Of a DNA stretch of 64,000 nucleotides, positions 1-8,610 are shown piece after piece. The DNA is taken from the NCBI GenBank assembly GCA_035541735.1, contig DATKMS010000266.1, positions 49,479-113,478 of the forward strand, read 5' to 3'. Source of the DNA: DATKMS01 sp035541735 (lineage in GTDB: Bacteria; Desulfobacterota; Binatia; HRBIN30). The position numbers and the translations under genes were made by a program. Position 1 is the first letter of the stretch, and the number at the start of each line of letters is the position of its first letter. The notes beneath the pieces are model-generated. The model searched no databases, was not told the DNA's origin, and saw only the letters and a list, made by a program, of their open reading frames with translations.

Positions 1-14
1 GGCTGACGACACCG

Positions 15-785
15 ATGCCTGCAAGCTTTCTGCACGACTCCGGTCTCGCCAACAAGGTCGCCATCGTCACCGGTGGCAGCCGCGGGATCGGGCGGGCCAT
101 CGTTGAGCTCTTTGCCGCGGAGGGTGCCGAGGTGACCTTCCTCTTTCGGGAAAACACCTCGGCCGCAGCTGACGTCGTCGCTGCGGGACGCGCCGCCGGG
201 CAGCAGATTGCCGCGGAGCAAGTAGACGTGTGCGACGCCGACGCGTGCGCCGCGCTGGTGGAGCGGGTGGCGGAGCGCTGCGGGCGCATCGACGTGTTGG
301 TCAACAACGCCGGCATCATCCGCGACAATCTGCTCGGCTTTCTTGAAACCGATGACGTGCACGCCGTCCTCGACACCAACGTCGGTGGGGTGTTCAACGT
401 CACGCGCGCGGTCGTGCCGCACATGATCGCCCGCCGCGCCGGCACGATCATCAACGTCAGCTCCGTGGCCGGCGACAGAGGCGGGCGCGGGCAAACCAAC
501 TACGCTGCCAGCAAGGGTGCGATCAACGCCTTCACTCGTGCGCTGGCGGTAGAGCTGGCACCACGCCGGATCACGGTGAACGCGGTCGCTCCCGGGGTCA
601 TCGAAACCGAGATGTCGCGACAGCTGCGCGAGCGTGCCGGCAGTGAGGTGCAGTCGCGCATTCTGCTGCGCCGGCCGGGGACGCCGCTGGAAGTTGCCTA
701 TGCGGTCTGCTTCCTTGCCTCGCGCTATGCCGAATACATTACGGGGCAAGTGCTGCACGTCGACGGCGGATTCAAGATGGAGTGA
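15..785 (+). CDS. fabG: 3-oxoacyl-ACP reductase, SDR family (FabG-like)
   Basis: NADPH-dependent reduction of 3-oxoacyl-ACP to 3-hydroxyacyl-ACP. The 256-residue protein is a complete classical SDR: cofactor loop TGGSRGIG at residues 19-26, the NNAG element, catalytic Ser near 149/150, Tyr163 and Lys167 (YxxxK), and a C-terminal DGG end. It is the first gene of a co-directional run with an ACP (gap 6 nt to its GTG), dehydratase, two ketosynthases and an AcpS-acyltransferase fusion, so it probably serves this dedicated pathway rather than housekeeping fatty acid synthesis. A TGA at positions 4-6 could be the end of a preceding gene. Confidence 0.9.
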   Translation: MPASFLHDSGLANKVAIVTGGSRGIGRAIVELFAAEGAEVTFLFRENTSAAADVVAAGRAAGQQIAAEQVDVCDADACAALVERVAERCGRIDVLVNNAGIIRDNLLGFLETDDVHAVLDTNVGGVFNVTRAVVPHMIARRAGTIINVSSVAGDRGGRGQTNYAASKGAINAFTRALAVELAPRRITVNAVAPGVIETEMSRQLRERAGSEVQSRILLRRPGTPLEVAYAVCFLASRYAEYITGQVLHVDGGFKME

Positions 786-791
786 AGCGAA

Positions 792-1223
792 GTGATGCCG
801 ATGGAGATCAGCAGGGAAGAGGTGCTGGCGGTGCACCCGAAGGTTGCCGAGATCATGGCCGATGCGCTGGCATGCGACGTCGAGCAGCTCGGGCTCGACG
901 TGCCGCTCATCGACGGGCTCAATGCCGAATCGATCGACTTCCTCGACATGGTCTTCCGCCTCGAGCGCGCCTTCAAGGTGAAGATCCCACGCGGCAAAAT
1001 CGTCGAGGATGCACGCGGCGAGCTGTCGGAAGCCGAGTTCGAACATAAAGGCGTGCTGACTGACGCGGGTCTGGCGCGGCTACGCGCCTACCTGAGCGAG
1101 GTGCCGGCCGAGCGCTTCCAGTCGCCCATGAAGGTGGCCGACGTGCCGCGGCTGTTCACGGTCGAGACATTTTGCCGGCTCGTCGTGCGCGCCCGGCGCA
1201 CGGCCGGGCTGGCAACTCCTTGA
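792..1223 (+). CDS. Acyl carrier protein, AcpXL-like with C-terminal extension
   Basis: Carrier protein that holds growing acyl chains on a phosphopantetheine arm. The helix II motif is GLNAESIDFLDMVFRLE with Ser47 as the attachment site; it reads ESID, not the usual DSL. At 143 residues it is much longer than housekeeping AcpP (about 78); the extra 60 residues carry an LFTVETFCRLVV segment. From memory, this long form with FLDxVFRLE...KIPRG is typical of the AcpXL-like carriers used for special lipid A or polyene chains. Start is GTG at 792; ATGs at 795 and 801 are also in frame. The next gene in the operon overlaps the stop. Confidence 0.85.
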   Translation: MMPMEISREEVLAVHPKVAEIMADALACDVEQLGLDVPLIDGLNAESIDFLDMVFRLERAFKVKIPRGKIVEDARGELSEAEFEHKGVLTDAGLARLRAYLSEVPAERFQSPMKVADVPRLFTVETFCRLVVRARRTAGLATP

Positions 1224-2092
1224 ACCACCTTGCCGACAGGTTCGGGGACATGCTGCCCCAGCAGCTCGGCACCTTCTCATTCGTCGACCGCATCACCGAC
1301 AGCGAGGCCGACACGCGTGCGCGCGGCTCGTTCGCCATTCCCGCGGCGCTGGCGCACTTCTCCCCTTGCCTGGTCGCCGAAGCAGTGGGGCAGCTTGCCG
1401 CATGGGTCGTAATGGCGCGGCATGATTTCCGGCGGCGGCCGCTCGCGGCACTGGCCGGCGAGGCACATCTCCTCGCTGATGCACTGCCGGGCCGGATTCT
1501 CGAACTTGGCGTCGAGATCGAAGAGTGGGATGATGACGCCGTGGGGTATGCGGGCTGGGCATCCATCGGCGACACGCCGGTCATCCAAGTGAGGAACTGT
1601 GTGGGAGCGCTGTTGCCGCTGGAGAACTTCGACGACCCGGTGACGGCACGCGATCGCTTTGCGTTGCTGCGCGGTCCAGGTGCTCAGCCCGGTCGCTTTC
1701 CTGGCGTCGCCGATGCCGGCATCCGGTTGATCGAGCGTGAACCGGGCAGGCGGCTGCGGGCGTTGATGAACGTTCCGGAGTCAGCGCCATTCTTTGCGGA
1801 GCACTTTCCACGTCGTCCGCTGTATCCGGCGACGCTCCTTCTCGATGCCCAGATCCGCCTGGCCATCGACCTGGCGCGCGAGGTGGATCGGCCGGCGGCG
1901 TACGTCCGTGTTCGGCCCGTGCGGGTCGCGGACGTCAAGCTGCGATCATTCATCCTTCCCGGTCAGGCGATAGAGACAACGGCGGAGGTGGCTGCGGGGT
2001 CGAGCCATACGGTGCTCATTGCGCTCGCCGCCACAGTGGAGGGAAAGCGGGTGGCGACAGCGCGTGTGGAAGTGGCCGCGGAGGAAACGTGA
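1220..2092 (+). CDS. 3-hydroxyacyl-ACP dehydratase-like hotdog protein
   Basis: Probable dehydratase of the operon. The C-terminal half has a FabA/FabZ-like element, PFFAEHFPRRPLYPATLLLD, with the family histidine at about residue 195. The N-terminal half (AHFSPCLVAEAVGQLAAWV) resembles a second, degenerate hotdog fold, giving about 290 residues, roughly twice FabZ. The proposed start is TTG at 1220 overlapping the ACP stop (TTGA, translational coupling); ATG at 1250 is an alternative. The stop overlaps the next gene's GTG start by 4 nt. The canonical acidic residue of the FabZ active site was not located with certainty, so activity is inferred from fold and context. Confidence 0.7.
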   Translation: MNHLADRFGDMLPQQLGTFSFVDRITDSEADTRARGSFAIPAALAHFSPCLVAEAVGQLAAWVVMARHDFRRRPLAALAGEAHLLADALPGRILELGVEIEEWDDDAVGYAGWASIGDTPVIQVRNCVGALLPLENFDDPVTARDRFALLRGPGAQPGRFPGVADAGIRLIEREPGRRLRALMNVPESAPFFAEHFPRRPLYPATLLLDAQIRLAIDLAREVDRPAAYVRVRPVRVADVKLRSFILPGQAIETTAEVAAGSSHTVLIALAATVEGKRVATARVEVAAEET

Positions 2093-3390
2093 GCACGGAA
2101 CGACGCCGCGTCGCGGTCACCGGGTTGGGTCTCGTCACCCCGCTCGGCAACGATGTCCGCACGACGTGGGAGGCCTTGCTCGCCGGCCAGAGTGGCGTGG
2201 GCCCGATCACGACCTTTGACGCGAGCGGCTTTCCCGTGTGCATCGCCGCCGAGGTGAAGGAATTCGAGCCGACTCGACACATCGACGACCGCAGACTGCT
2301 CAAGTTCGCCAGCCGCTTGCACGCCTTCGCGCTGGTTGCTGCCGACGAAGCGCTGCACGATGCCGGCATCCGACCGGTTGCGGACACTGCGGAGCGCTGG
2401 GGTTGCGTCGTAGGCAGCGGCATCATGGGCAGCGAGTTTCATGAGCTCGCGGCGGTGCAGCGCGCTTGCGCACCCGATGGCCAGCTGAGTGTGCCGCGTC
2501 TCTTTGCCGATGACGCGGCTGCGGATCCCATGGCATTCTGCCGCAGCCAGACGAGTGCGGGGCTGGGTGTGTTGTTGCGGCGCTTCGGCATTCGCGGCTA
2601 CGCCAGCACCGTGCATACCGCCTGTGCATCCGGAGGCCAGGCGGTGGGGTTGGCGATGAAGTTGATCCGGCGAGGCACTGCCGACTATGTGCTCGCCGGC
2701 GGCTGCGACTCGATGATCAATCCCGTCGGGCTGTCGGGCTTCTGTTTGCTCGGCGCCCTCTCGCCCGACAGCGACGCGCCGCAGCGGGCCAGTCGCCCCT
2801 TCGATGCCACGCGCAACGGCTTTGTGCTCGGAGAGGGCGCCGGCTTTCTCGTGCTCGAAGAGTGGACGGCGGCATGCCGACGCGAGGCGCGCATCTACGC
2901 GGAACTCGCCGGGGACGGCAACTCGTTGAGCAGTTACCGCATCACCGACTCCCATCCATCCGGCGATGGGCCGATCCAGGCGATGCGCCAGGCTTTGGCG
3001 GACGCCGGAGTGCTCCCGGAAGAGGTGGACTACTTGAACGCCCACGGTACATCGACACCAATGAACGACCGCAGCGAGTGTGCCGCGGTGCGCGCGGTGT
3101 TCGGCGCTCACGTGCCGCAGATTGCCGTGAGCTCGACCAAGAGTCTCATGGGGCATCTCATCGCCGGCGCCGGCGCCGTCGAGGCGGCCATCTGCGCCCT
3201 GGCTATCCATCACGGCGTCCTGCCGGTGAACGCGAACCTCGAAGAGCCCGATCCGGAGTGTGCGCTGTCATTCGTTCTTGCCCGGCCCCATCGCCAACAT
3301 GTGCGCGTGGCCATGTCGAACTCATTCGGCTTCGGCGGCTCGAACAGTTGCGTTGTCCTACGCAACACCGAAGCGGTGCGCGGGAAGTGA
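2089..3390 (+). CDS. fabF: 3-oxoacyl-ACP synthase II (KAS II, FabF-like)
   Basis: Condensing enzyme that extends an acyl chain with malonyl-ACP. The 433-residue protein has the whole Cys-His-His set: Cys179 in VHTACASGG, His319 in NAHGTSTPMND and His356 in KSLMGHLIAGAGAVEA with Lys351. The C-terminus keeps the SNSFGFGGSN loop. GTG start overlaps the preceding stop (GTGA). It is followed after 6 nt by a second ketosynthase-like gene lacking the catalytic Cys, so the two may form a heterodimer comparable to ketosynthase/chain-length-factor pairs. Confidence 0.9.
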   Translation: MSTERRRVAVTGLGLVTPLGNDVRTTWEALLAGQSGVGPITTFDASGFPVCIAAEVKEFEPTRHIDDRRLLKFASRLHAFALVAADEALHDAGIRPVADTAERWGCVVGSGIMGSEFHELAAVQRACAPDGQLSVPRLFADDAAADPMAFCRSQTSAGLGVLLRRFGIRGYASTVHTACASGGQAVGLAMKLIRRGTADYVLAGGCDSMINPVGLSGFCLLGALSPDSDAPQRASRPFDATRNGFVLGEGAGFLVLEEWTAACRREARIYAELAGDGNSLSSYRITDSHPSGDGPIQAMRQALADAGVLPEEVDYLNAHGTSTPMNDRSECAAVRAVFGAHVPQIAVSSTKSLMGHLIAGAGAVEAAICALAIHHGVLPVNANLEEPDPECALSFVLARPHRQHVRVAMSNSFGFGGSNSCVVLRNTEAVRGK

Positions 3391-3396
3391 AGACGG

Positions 3397-4674
3397 ATGG
3401 GCGCCGACGCAACGCGGGTGACGATCACCGGCGCCGGTGCGATCTGCGGCGCCGGCAAGGACCCGGACGCAATCTGGGAGGTGGTGCGCGCTGGGCGATC
3501 GGCAATTGCACCGATTCGCCAGTGGGAGGCTGCGGGTGTGCCGCTGCCGCCGGCCGGCGAGGTCGCGGATCTGGACGCGCGCGAGCTGGTCGCGGATCGC
3601 AAGGTCCACAAGGTGCTCCGGCGCACGGACTTGCTCGGCTTGTACGCGGCGGGCAAGGCCATCGAGGACGCGTCTCTCGTCGCGTATCGCGCGACCCTTG
3701 ATCCCGTCGCTGCCGCAACCTACAGCGATCGTACCGCGGTCTTCGTCGGCTCAGGCGGCGGCACGTATCAGAGCCAATACGATTTCTTCCCCTTGCTCAC
3801 GGCAGTGCAGGGGGACCTGCGCGCGTTTGGCGGCGCGCTGAACGCGACAATCAACCCGATGTGGTTGTTGCGCACGCTGCCGAACAACGTGCTGTGTCAT
3901 ATCGGGATACGATATGGGTTCAAGGGGGCGAACGCCTGCGTGACGCATCACAGTGTCAGCGGAACGCTGGCCATCGCCGAAGCCGCCGCGGCGCTGCGTG
4001 CAGGCGAGGCGGAGCGTGCCGTCGCCGTCGGACACGACGCGCCGATCGAGCCACAGACCATCCTCTACTACCAGCGACTCGGGCTCCTCGCGGCGGATGC
4101 CATTCGCCCCTTTGATGGTGCGCGTAGCGGCAGCCTGCTCGGCGAGGGTGCAGCGGCAGTGGTGCTCGAGACGGCAGCGGCCGCCGCCGCACGCGGCGCC
4201 AAAGTCCTCGGCGAGTTCCTCGGCAGCGCTTGCACTGCCGAAGCAGAAGGGCTGTTGGCCATCCGCGCCGACGGCGACGGCCTGGCACGTGCCATCACAC
4301 TGGCGCTCGACGACGCCGGGCTGCAGCCTGCCGATGTGGGCATGATCGTGGCGCATGGCAACGGCACGCGTGCGTCCGATGCGGTGGAAGCCGCCGTGAT
4401 CCAGCGGCTGTTCGGCCGGACGCCGCCACCAGTCACCGCGTTCAAGTGGGCGTTCGGCCACCTCCTGGCTGCCTCCGGTGTCGTCGACGCGGTGCTGGCG
4501 CTGATGGCCCTACGCCGCGGCATCGTGCCCGGTATCGCGACGCTGTGTCACCGCGATCCCGAGTTCGGAGGTTTGCCAGTATCTGCCGGGCCACAGCTGC
4601 CGCGCAGCAACGTGGCGCTGGTCATCAGCCGCGGCTTCGCGGGGACTACCGTCGTGCTGCTCGTCCGAGCGTGA
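3397..4674 (+). CDS. Ketosynthase-like protein lacking the catalytic Cys (chain-length-factor-like)
   Basis: Thiolase-fold KAS homologue of 425 residues. Aligning it to its neighbour puts Ser186 (THHSVSGT) where the nucleophilic Cys should be, while His320 (VAHGNGT), Lys350 and His355 (FKWAFGHLLAASG) are retained. With both His kept and Cys lost, condensation is unlikely; malonyl-ACP decarboxylation or a structural/length-control role as partner of the upstream KAS is more plausible. Families with this pattern include chain length factors and the second FabF of some lipid A VLCFA clusters. Its stop overlaps a possible GTG start of the next gene. Confidence 0.8.
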   Translation: MGADATRVTITGAGAICGAGKDPDAIWEVVRAGRSAIAPIRQWEAAGVPLPPAGEVADLDARELVADRKVHKVLRRTDLLGLYAAGKAIEDASLVAYRATLDPVAAATYSDRTAVFVGSGGGTYQSQYDFFPLLTAVQGDLRAFGGALNATINPMWLLRTLPNNVLCHIGIRYGFKGANACVTHHSVSGTLAIAEAAAALRAGEAERAVAVGHDAPIEPQTILYYQRLGLLAADAIRPFDGARSGSLLGEGAAAVVLETAAAAAARGAKVLGEFLGSACTAEAEGLLAIRADGDGLARAITLALDDAGLQPADVGMIVAHGNGTRASDAVEAAVIQRLFGRTPPPVTAFKWAFGHLLAASGVVDAVLALMALRRGIVPGIATLCHRDPEFGGLPVSAGPQLPRSNVALVISRGFAGTTVVLLVRA

Positions 4675-4682
4675 GGGTGACG

Positions 4683-5891
4683 ATGGCAATGACGGTGCGT
4701 TCGGATCCGCTGATGCGCTGTGGTATCGACACCGTGGAGATTGCCCGCGTCGAGCGCCTGCTCCGCGAGACTCCCGCTGACGATCTCCTCAAGATCTTTT
4801 CTCGTGAGGAGTTATTGGAGAGTGGTCACAATGCGGGGCGCGCCGCGAGCCTGGCGGCGCGGTTTGCGGCGAAGGAAGCGTGCCTCAAGCTCTTCCCGAG
4901 CGAAACGGCGCTGGGCGTGATCGGCCCGAGCGACTTTTCCGTCGCCCGTGACGGCTACGGCGCACCCCAGGTCAGGTGCAGCCACAAGGCTCTGGAGGTC
5001 TTGGATCGGTACCGGGTCAAAACCATCGCGCTGTCGTTGACACACGACAAGACCAGCGCGTCGGCTGTCGCTCTGTCTGAGCCCGCCCACGTCGACGTGC
5101 CACGCAGCGGCAAGATCATCTTCTACCTGCTGCCGATTCGCCGACAGGTGATGTTGGCCAATCTGTATCGCGTCTTCGGCGGGCGGCTCACCAATGCGGA
5201 TATCAAGCGTCTCGCCCAGGCGCACTACGGGCATCTCGCCCGCGTGTGCATCGAGTTCTTCACGTCTGCGTGGCGCTCACCGGCCGTCCGCGTGGAGAAC
5301 ATCGACGCCATCCTGCGCGCGCACGCGCAGGGGAAGGGTGTGCTCGTGCTCACCGGCCATTTCGGGAATTGGGAGGTGGCGACCGTCGGCGGCATCCAGA
5401 CCTTCCCCGAGTATCGCGGGCAGTTTCACTTCGTCCGGCGGCCGCTGTTCCCGCGGTGGCTCGAGCGTCTGGTGACGCGACGCTTTCGCCGCAGCGGCCT
5501 CGGCGTGTTGCCGAAGCGCGGCGCGCTCGATGCGATTCTCGACCGCCTGGCAGCCGGCGATGCCGTGGTGTTCGTCTTCGATCAGCATGCGGGCGGCAGA
5601 GACGGCATCGCCGTCGACTTCTTCGGGTACGCAGCCGGCACCTTTCGCAGCCTCGCAGTCATCGCGCTGGCCACCGGTGCGCCGGTCGTGCCGAGCGCGA
5701 CGTGGCGGGAGGCGGACGGGAGCCACGTGCTGCGGTTCGAGGAAGCGCTACCCGTCATCGAGGACGAAGATACGAACGCGGCGATCCGCGCCAACACGCG
5801 CGCCTACAACGCGGCCATCGAGCGGCTCGTCCTGCGGCACCCCGAGCAGTGGTTCTGGCTGCATCGGCGGTGGAAGCCGACTTCTCCGTGA
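4683..5891 (+). CDS. Fusion: holo-ACP synthase (AcpS) + LpxL-type lysophospholipid acyltransferase
   Basis: Residues 1-133 are a full AcpS: GIDTVEIARVERLL with Asp16 and RFAAKEA with Glu65, the metal and CoA-binding residues, which transfers phosphopantetheine to an ACP. After a short linker, residues 145-402 are a lipid A acyltransferase domain with HFGNWE (His226, Glu231, the HX4D/E catalytic motif). The usual N-terminal membrane helix of LpxL/HtrB is replaced by AcpS. ATG at 4683 has a GAGGG ribosome site; GTGs at 4671 and 4677 are upstream in frame. No stop or frameshift separates the halves. One protein could therefore activate the operon's ACP and use its acyl product on lipid A. Confidence 0.85.
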   Translation: MAMTVRSDPLMRCGIDTVEIARVERLLRETPADDLLKIFSREELLESGHNAGRAASLAARFAAKEACLKLFPSETALGVIGPSDFSVARDGYGAPQVRCSHKALEVLDRYRVKTIALSLTHDKTSASAVALSEPAHVDVPRSGKIIFYLLPIRRQVMLANLYRVFGGRLTNADIKRLAQAHYGHLARVCIEFFTSAWRSPAVRVENIDAILRAHAQGKGVLVLTGHFGNWEVATVGGIQTFPEYRGQFHFVRRPLFPRWLERLVTRRFRRSGLGVLPKRGALDAILDRLAAGDAVVFVFDQHAGGRDGIAVDFFGYAAGTFRSLAVIALATGAPVVPSATWREADGSHVLRFEEALPVIEDEDTNAAIRANTRAYNAAIERLVLRHPEQWFWLHRRWKPTSP

Positions 5892-5967
5892 GCGGGAGGG
5901 ACTGATGCGGGCTGCGGACAACGGCCTCAGGCGCCATCCACGCGAGCGCCCGATCGGCAGTTCCCCG

Positions 5968-6651
5968 CTACCCGAGGGCGACAGGCGGCCCCCACCCGCG
6001 TGCGGCGGTTGCGAGAAACGCCTCCTGGATTTCCTGTACGCTGTAGGCGGCCCCCTCAGCCGTCGGAGGCAACAAGCGCAGCTCCGCCTCCACCCGTGCA
6101 AACGGCAGAGGCAGGCGGGCACGGTCCCACGACTTGAACGTGACGGCGTGGCTGGCCGCGGTTCTGGCAACGACCACCGCTGCATGCGCCGCGGACACCG
6201 TGCGTGCCACACCGTCCTTGACCACGCCGCGCGGGCCACGCGGTCCATCGACTGCCAGAACGCCGATGGCACCCGCTTGTATGCGCTGAATGAACTCCTG
6301 CGCGCCGTCGACGCCGCGCGTAGCGCTCGGCAGCGCGACGGAATCGACGCCGAAGTGGTTGAGCGTGGCGGCCATGAGTCTGCCGTCGAGGCTCGGGGTC
6401 AACAGCCCGAGCCAGCGGCGTCCGAATGGCTCCCACATGCGGGCCCAGGCCAGCGATGGCGGCAGCTCCCCGTGGCATACCACCACGATGACCCGCGGCT
6501 GCCGGGCGATTTCCTGCACCGTCGCCTCCGGCAGTTCACGCCGCCGCCAGCTCCAGACCAACAGGCGAAGCGGAACGATGGCGACGGGCACCACCAGCTT
6601 TTCGAGAATCCAGAAGCGCAGCTCCCGCAGCCGTCTGGTCAATGGAGCCAT
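5968..6651 (-). CDS. DUF374-type lysophospholipid acyltransferase
   Basis: 227-residue protein of the DUF374/LPLAT group, probably an inner-membrane acyltransferase acting on lipid A or a related lipid. Visible features are an N-terminal hydrophobic stretch (VVPVAIVPLRLLVW), the HGELPPSLAWAR block with the motif His, a TPSLDGRLMAATL segment and the DGPRGPRGVVKDGVA phosphate-binding motif typical of the family. It lies 16 nt downstream of the Kdo hydroxylase on the same strand, so the two are likely co-transcribed, and it converges on the AcpS-acyltransferase fusion with 76 nt between the stops. Confidence 0.8.
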   Translation of the reverse strand: MAPLTRRLRELRFWILEKLVVPVAIVPLRLLVWSWRRRELPEATVQEIARQPRVIVVVCHGELPPSLAWARMWEPFGRRWLGLLTPSLDGRLMAATLNHFGVDSVALPSATRGVDGAQEFIQRIQAGAIGVLAVDGPRGPRGVVKDGVARTVSAAHAAVVVARTAASHAVTFKSWDRARLPLPFARVEAELRLLPPTAEGAAYSVQEIQEAFLATAARGWGPPVALG

Positions 6652-6667
6652 GGGGGCGCAGCGATCG

Positions 6668-7555
6668 TCAGCGGTGGGCGAGGCGGGCGCCGCACAGCTT
6701 CTCCAAGATACTGAGCGGTGCCTTGTCGGGTAGGAGCAGGCTGCGGCGCGGGATGATGTAGGTTTGCTCCAAGGCGTAGCGTCCCGACAGCGCCGCGTGC
6801 GGCACGAAATCGGTGAACACGATCCAGGTCGAATTCGGCGGAAACTCCCACTCGTGTTTCTTGCACGTGGCTTGGAACAGGCGATTCGCCTTCAGGTAGT
6901 CGTGAAAACGCAGCATGAGATCGTCGTAGAGCGAGGGCTGCCGAACGCGGATGCCGGCGGCACGGGCTGCTTTGACGATGCGGCGGCGCCACTGCGTCGC
7001 CACGGGCAGTGTCAGCGCCGCTGAGCCGGTGAACTGCGAGGCCAAGACGTCGAAGGCATCGGTGGTCACCCAGCGGCGCGGCTCGCGCGGATTGATATTG
7101 CTGAACACCCGCAGAATGCGGTTGCCATTGGTCGGCCGCGAAGGAAAGGCGTCGATGTGTAACAGGTCGTTGCGCGCCCGCCGCGGCAGGCTGCGTCCCT
7201 CCTCCTCTTGCGGCCGGAAGCTGGCGTAGTCGACCGTCCACGCCCCGGCGTAGAGCGGCAGCAGTGATGCCAGAAAGTGTGTGACCTGTTGCGAATATCG
7301 CCGCATGATGGAACGCAGCGTCTCTGCATCCCCCGAGTGGCGCTCGACGAACCCGCTGACACGGTCCCGCTGCGGTTCATAGGCGATGTTCTTATGACGC
7401 CTATCCAATTGTTGGGCGAGCAGGAACGCGCGCTGGTCAGCGTCGAGGTCGAAGGGCAGTTGAGGAAACACGAGCAGCTGCCCCTCCTCCAGGCGCCTGC
7501 TGTACGCGCGTCCCTGGTCACCATTTCCGTTGTCGTTGGGTTGTGACAAGTTCAT
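6668..7555 (-). CDS. kdoO: Kdo hydroxylase family protein (KdoO-like)
   Basis: Fe(II)/2-oxoglutarate-dependent oxygenase that in characterised homologues hydroxylates the outer Kdo sugar of the LPS inner core at C3. The protein has 295 residues, the usual size. The iron site is visible as HID (His133, Asp135) in the family block LLHIDAFPSRPTNGNRILR, with the distal His around 253 in FVPHAALSGRY followed by Arg259 as a probable 2-oxoglutarate ligand. It starts only 6 nt from the divergent heptosyltransferase start codon. Recognition is from the family block by memory; the remaining sequence supports it. Confidence 0.8.
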   Translation of the reverse strand: MNLSQPNDNGNGDQGRAYSRRLEEGQLLVFPQLPFDLDADQRAFLLAQQLDRRHKNIAYEPQRDRVSGFVERHSGDAETLRSIMRRYSQQVTHFLASLLPLYAGAWTVDYASFRPQEEEGRSLPRRARNDLLHIDAFPSRPTNGNRILRVFSNINPREPRRWVTTDAFDVLASQFTGSAALTLPVATQWRRRIVKAARAAGIRVRQPSLYDDLMLRFHDYLKANRLFQATCKKHEWEFPPNSTWIVFTDFVPHAALSGRYALEQTYIIPRRSLLLPDKAPLSILEKLCGARLAHR

Positions 7556-7561
7556 GAGGCG

Positions 7562-8605
7562 ATGTTGGCACCGCTACCTGAGCGCGTACTGGTGAAGGAA
7601 GTCAACTGGCTGGGCGACGTCGTGATGAGTCTGCCGGCGTTGCGCGCCGTGCGCCGCGCCTTGCCGCGGGCGCACCTGGCGGTGCTGGTAAAGCGCGAAC
7701 TCGCCGGGTTCTTCGACGGATCGCGGTGGATCGATGAAGTCCTCCCGTACACGGTGGCGCGCGGACTGCAGGGGGTTGTCGATCGGTGGCGCATCGTGGC
7801 GCAGATCCGGGCGCGCCGCTTCGATCTGGCCGTCCTGTTTCCGAGGAGCTTCGAATCCGCGCTCTGGGTGACGCTGGCGCGCGTCCCGCGCCGCGCGGGC
7901 GTGGTCGCCGACGCCCGTGGGCTGCTGCTGACACATGGGACCAAGCTCGCCGGTGATGCTCTCGAGGGCCACCAGGTTGGGCGGTACCTGTACCTGCTCC
8001 GTCAGGTGCTGGACATCGACGGGAGCAGCGGTGACTACGTACCGGATATCCACGAACCGCATCGCTTGCACATGCGCGCCTGGCTCACCACTCGCCGCCA
8101 GCGCCCACAGGCGAAGCTGGTCGCGCTGGCCGCGGGAGCGGCGTTCGGGCCGGCGAAGGAGTGGCCGGCGGCACACTACGCTGCGCTCATTGATCTGTTG
8201 GCGCAGCGCTATGCGGCGGAGTGTGTCCTGGTGGGGAGCGGCGGCGAGCGGCGTAAGTGTGAGGAGGTCGTTGCAGCCAGCAAGGCCGGCGCGCTCATCG
8301 CTGCGGGCGAGACGAATGTCGGCGAGTTGCTGGCGTTGCTGTCGCTGTGCGACGCCTTTGCCGGCAACGACTCCGGCGCCATGCACGTCGCCGGGGCGAT
8401 CGGCATCCCCACCGTCGGGTTGTTCGGGTCGACCAACCCGGAGCACACCGGCCCGCTCGGCGCGAACGCCAGCGTGCTGTACCATCGGATCGAGTGCAGT
8501 CCGTGCCTGCAGCGCACCTGCCGCTTCGGCCACTACCAATGCCTGCAGCAGATCTCGCCGGAGGAAGTCGTGAAATCCCTCTCCGACCGCGGCGCCTTCG
8601 AGTAA
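7562..8605 (+). CDS. Glycosyltransferase family 9, LPS heptosyltransferase-like
   Basis: Adds a heptose-like sugar to the LPS inner core from an ADP-activated donor at the cytoplasmic membrane face. The 347-residue protein starts with VKEVNWLGDVVMSLPALRAV, the N-terminal GT9 signature, and ends with the donor-site block FAGNDSGAMHVAGAIGIPTV and LFGSTNPEHTGP. The Cys-rich ECSPCLQRTCRFGHYQC tail is found in WaaF-type enzymes. Start ATG at 7562 follows a GAGG element. The following GT4 gene begins 5 nt after the stop. WaaF is the closest guess but WaaC/WaaQ cannot be excluded. Confidence 0.85.
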   Translation: MLAPLPERVLVKEVNWLGDVVMSLPALRAVRRALPRAHLAVLVKRELAGFFDGSRWIDEVLPYTVARGLQGVVDRWRIVAQIRARRFDLAVLFPRSFESALWVTLARVPRRAGVVADARGLLLTHGTKLAGDALEGHQVGRYLYLLRQVLDIDGSSGDYVPDIHEPHRLHMRAWLTTRRQRPQAKLVALAAGAAFGPAKEWPAAHYAALIDLLAQRYAAECVLVGSGGERRKCEEVVAASKAGALIAAGETNVGELLALLSLCDAFAGNDSGAMHVAGAIGIPTVGLFGSTNPEHTGPLGANASVLYHRIECSPCLQRTCRFGHYQCLQQISPEEVVKSLSDRGAFE

Positions 8606-8610
8606 GCGCG

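Noticed and set aside
5892..5967. Terminator between converging acyltransferase genes
   Set aside because: No clear stem with T-run was found in the 76-nt gap.
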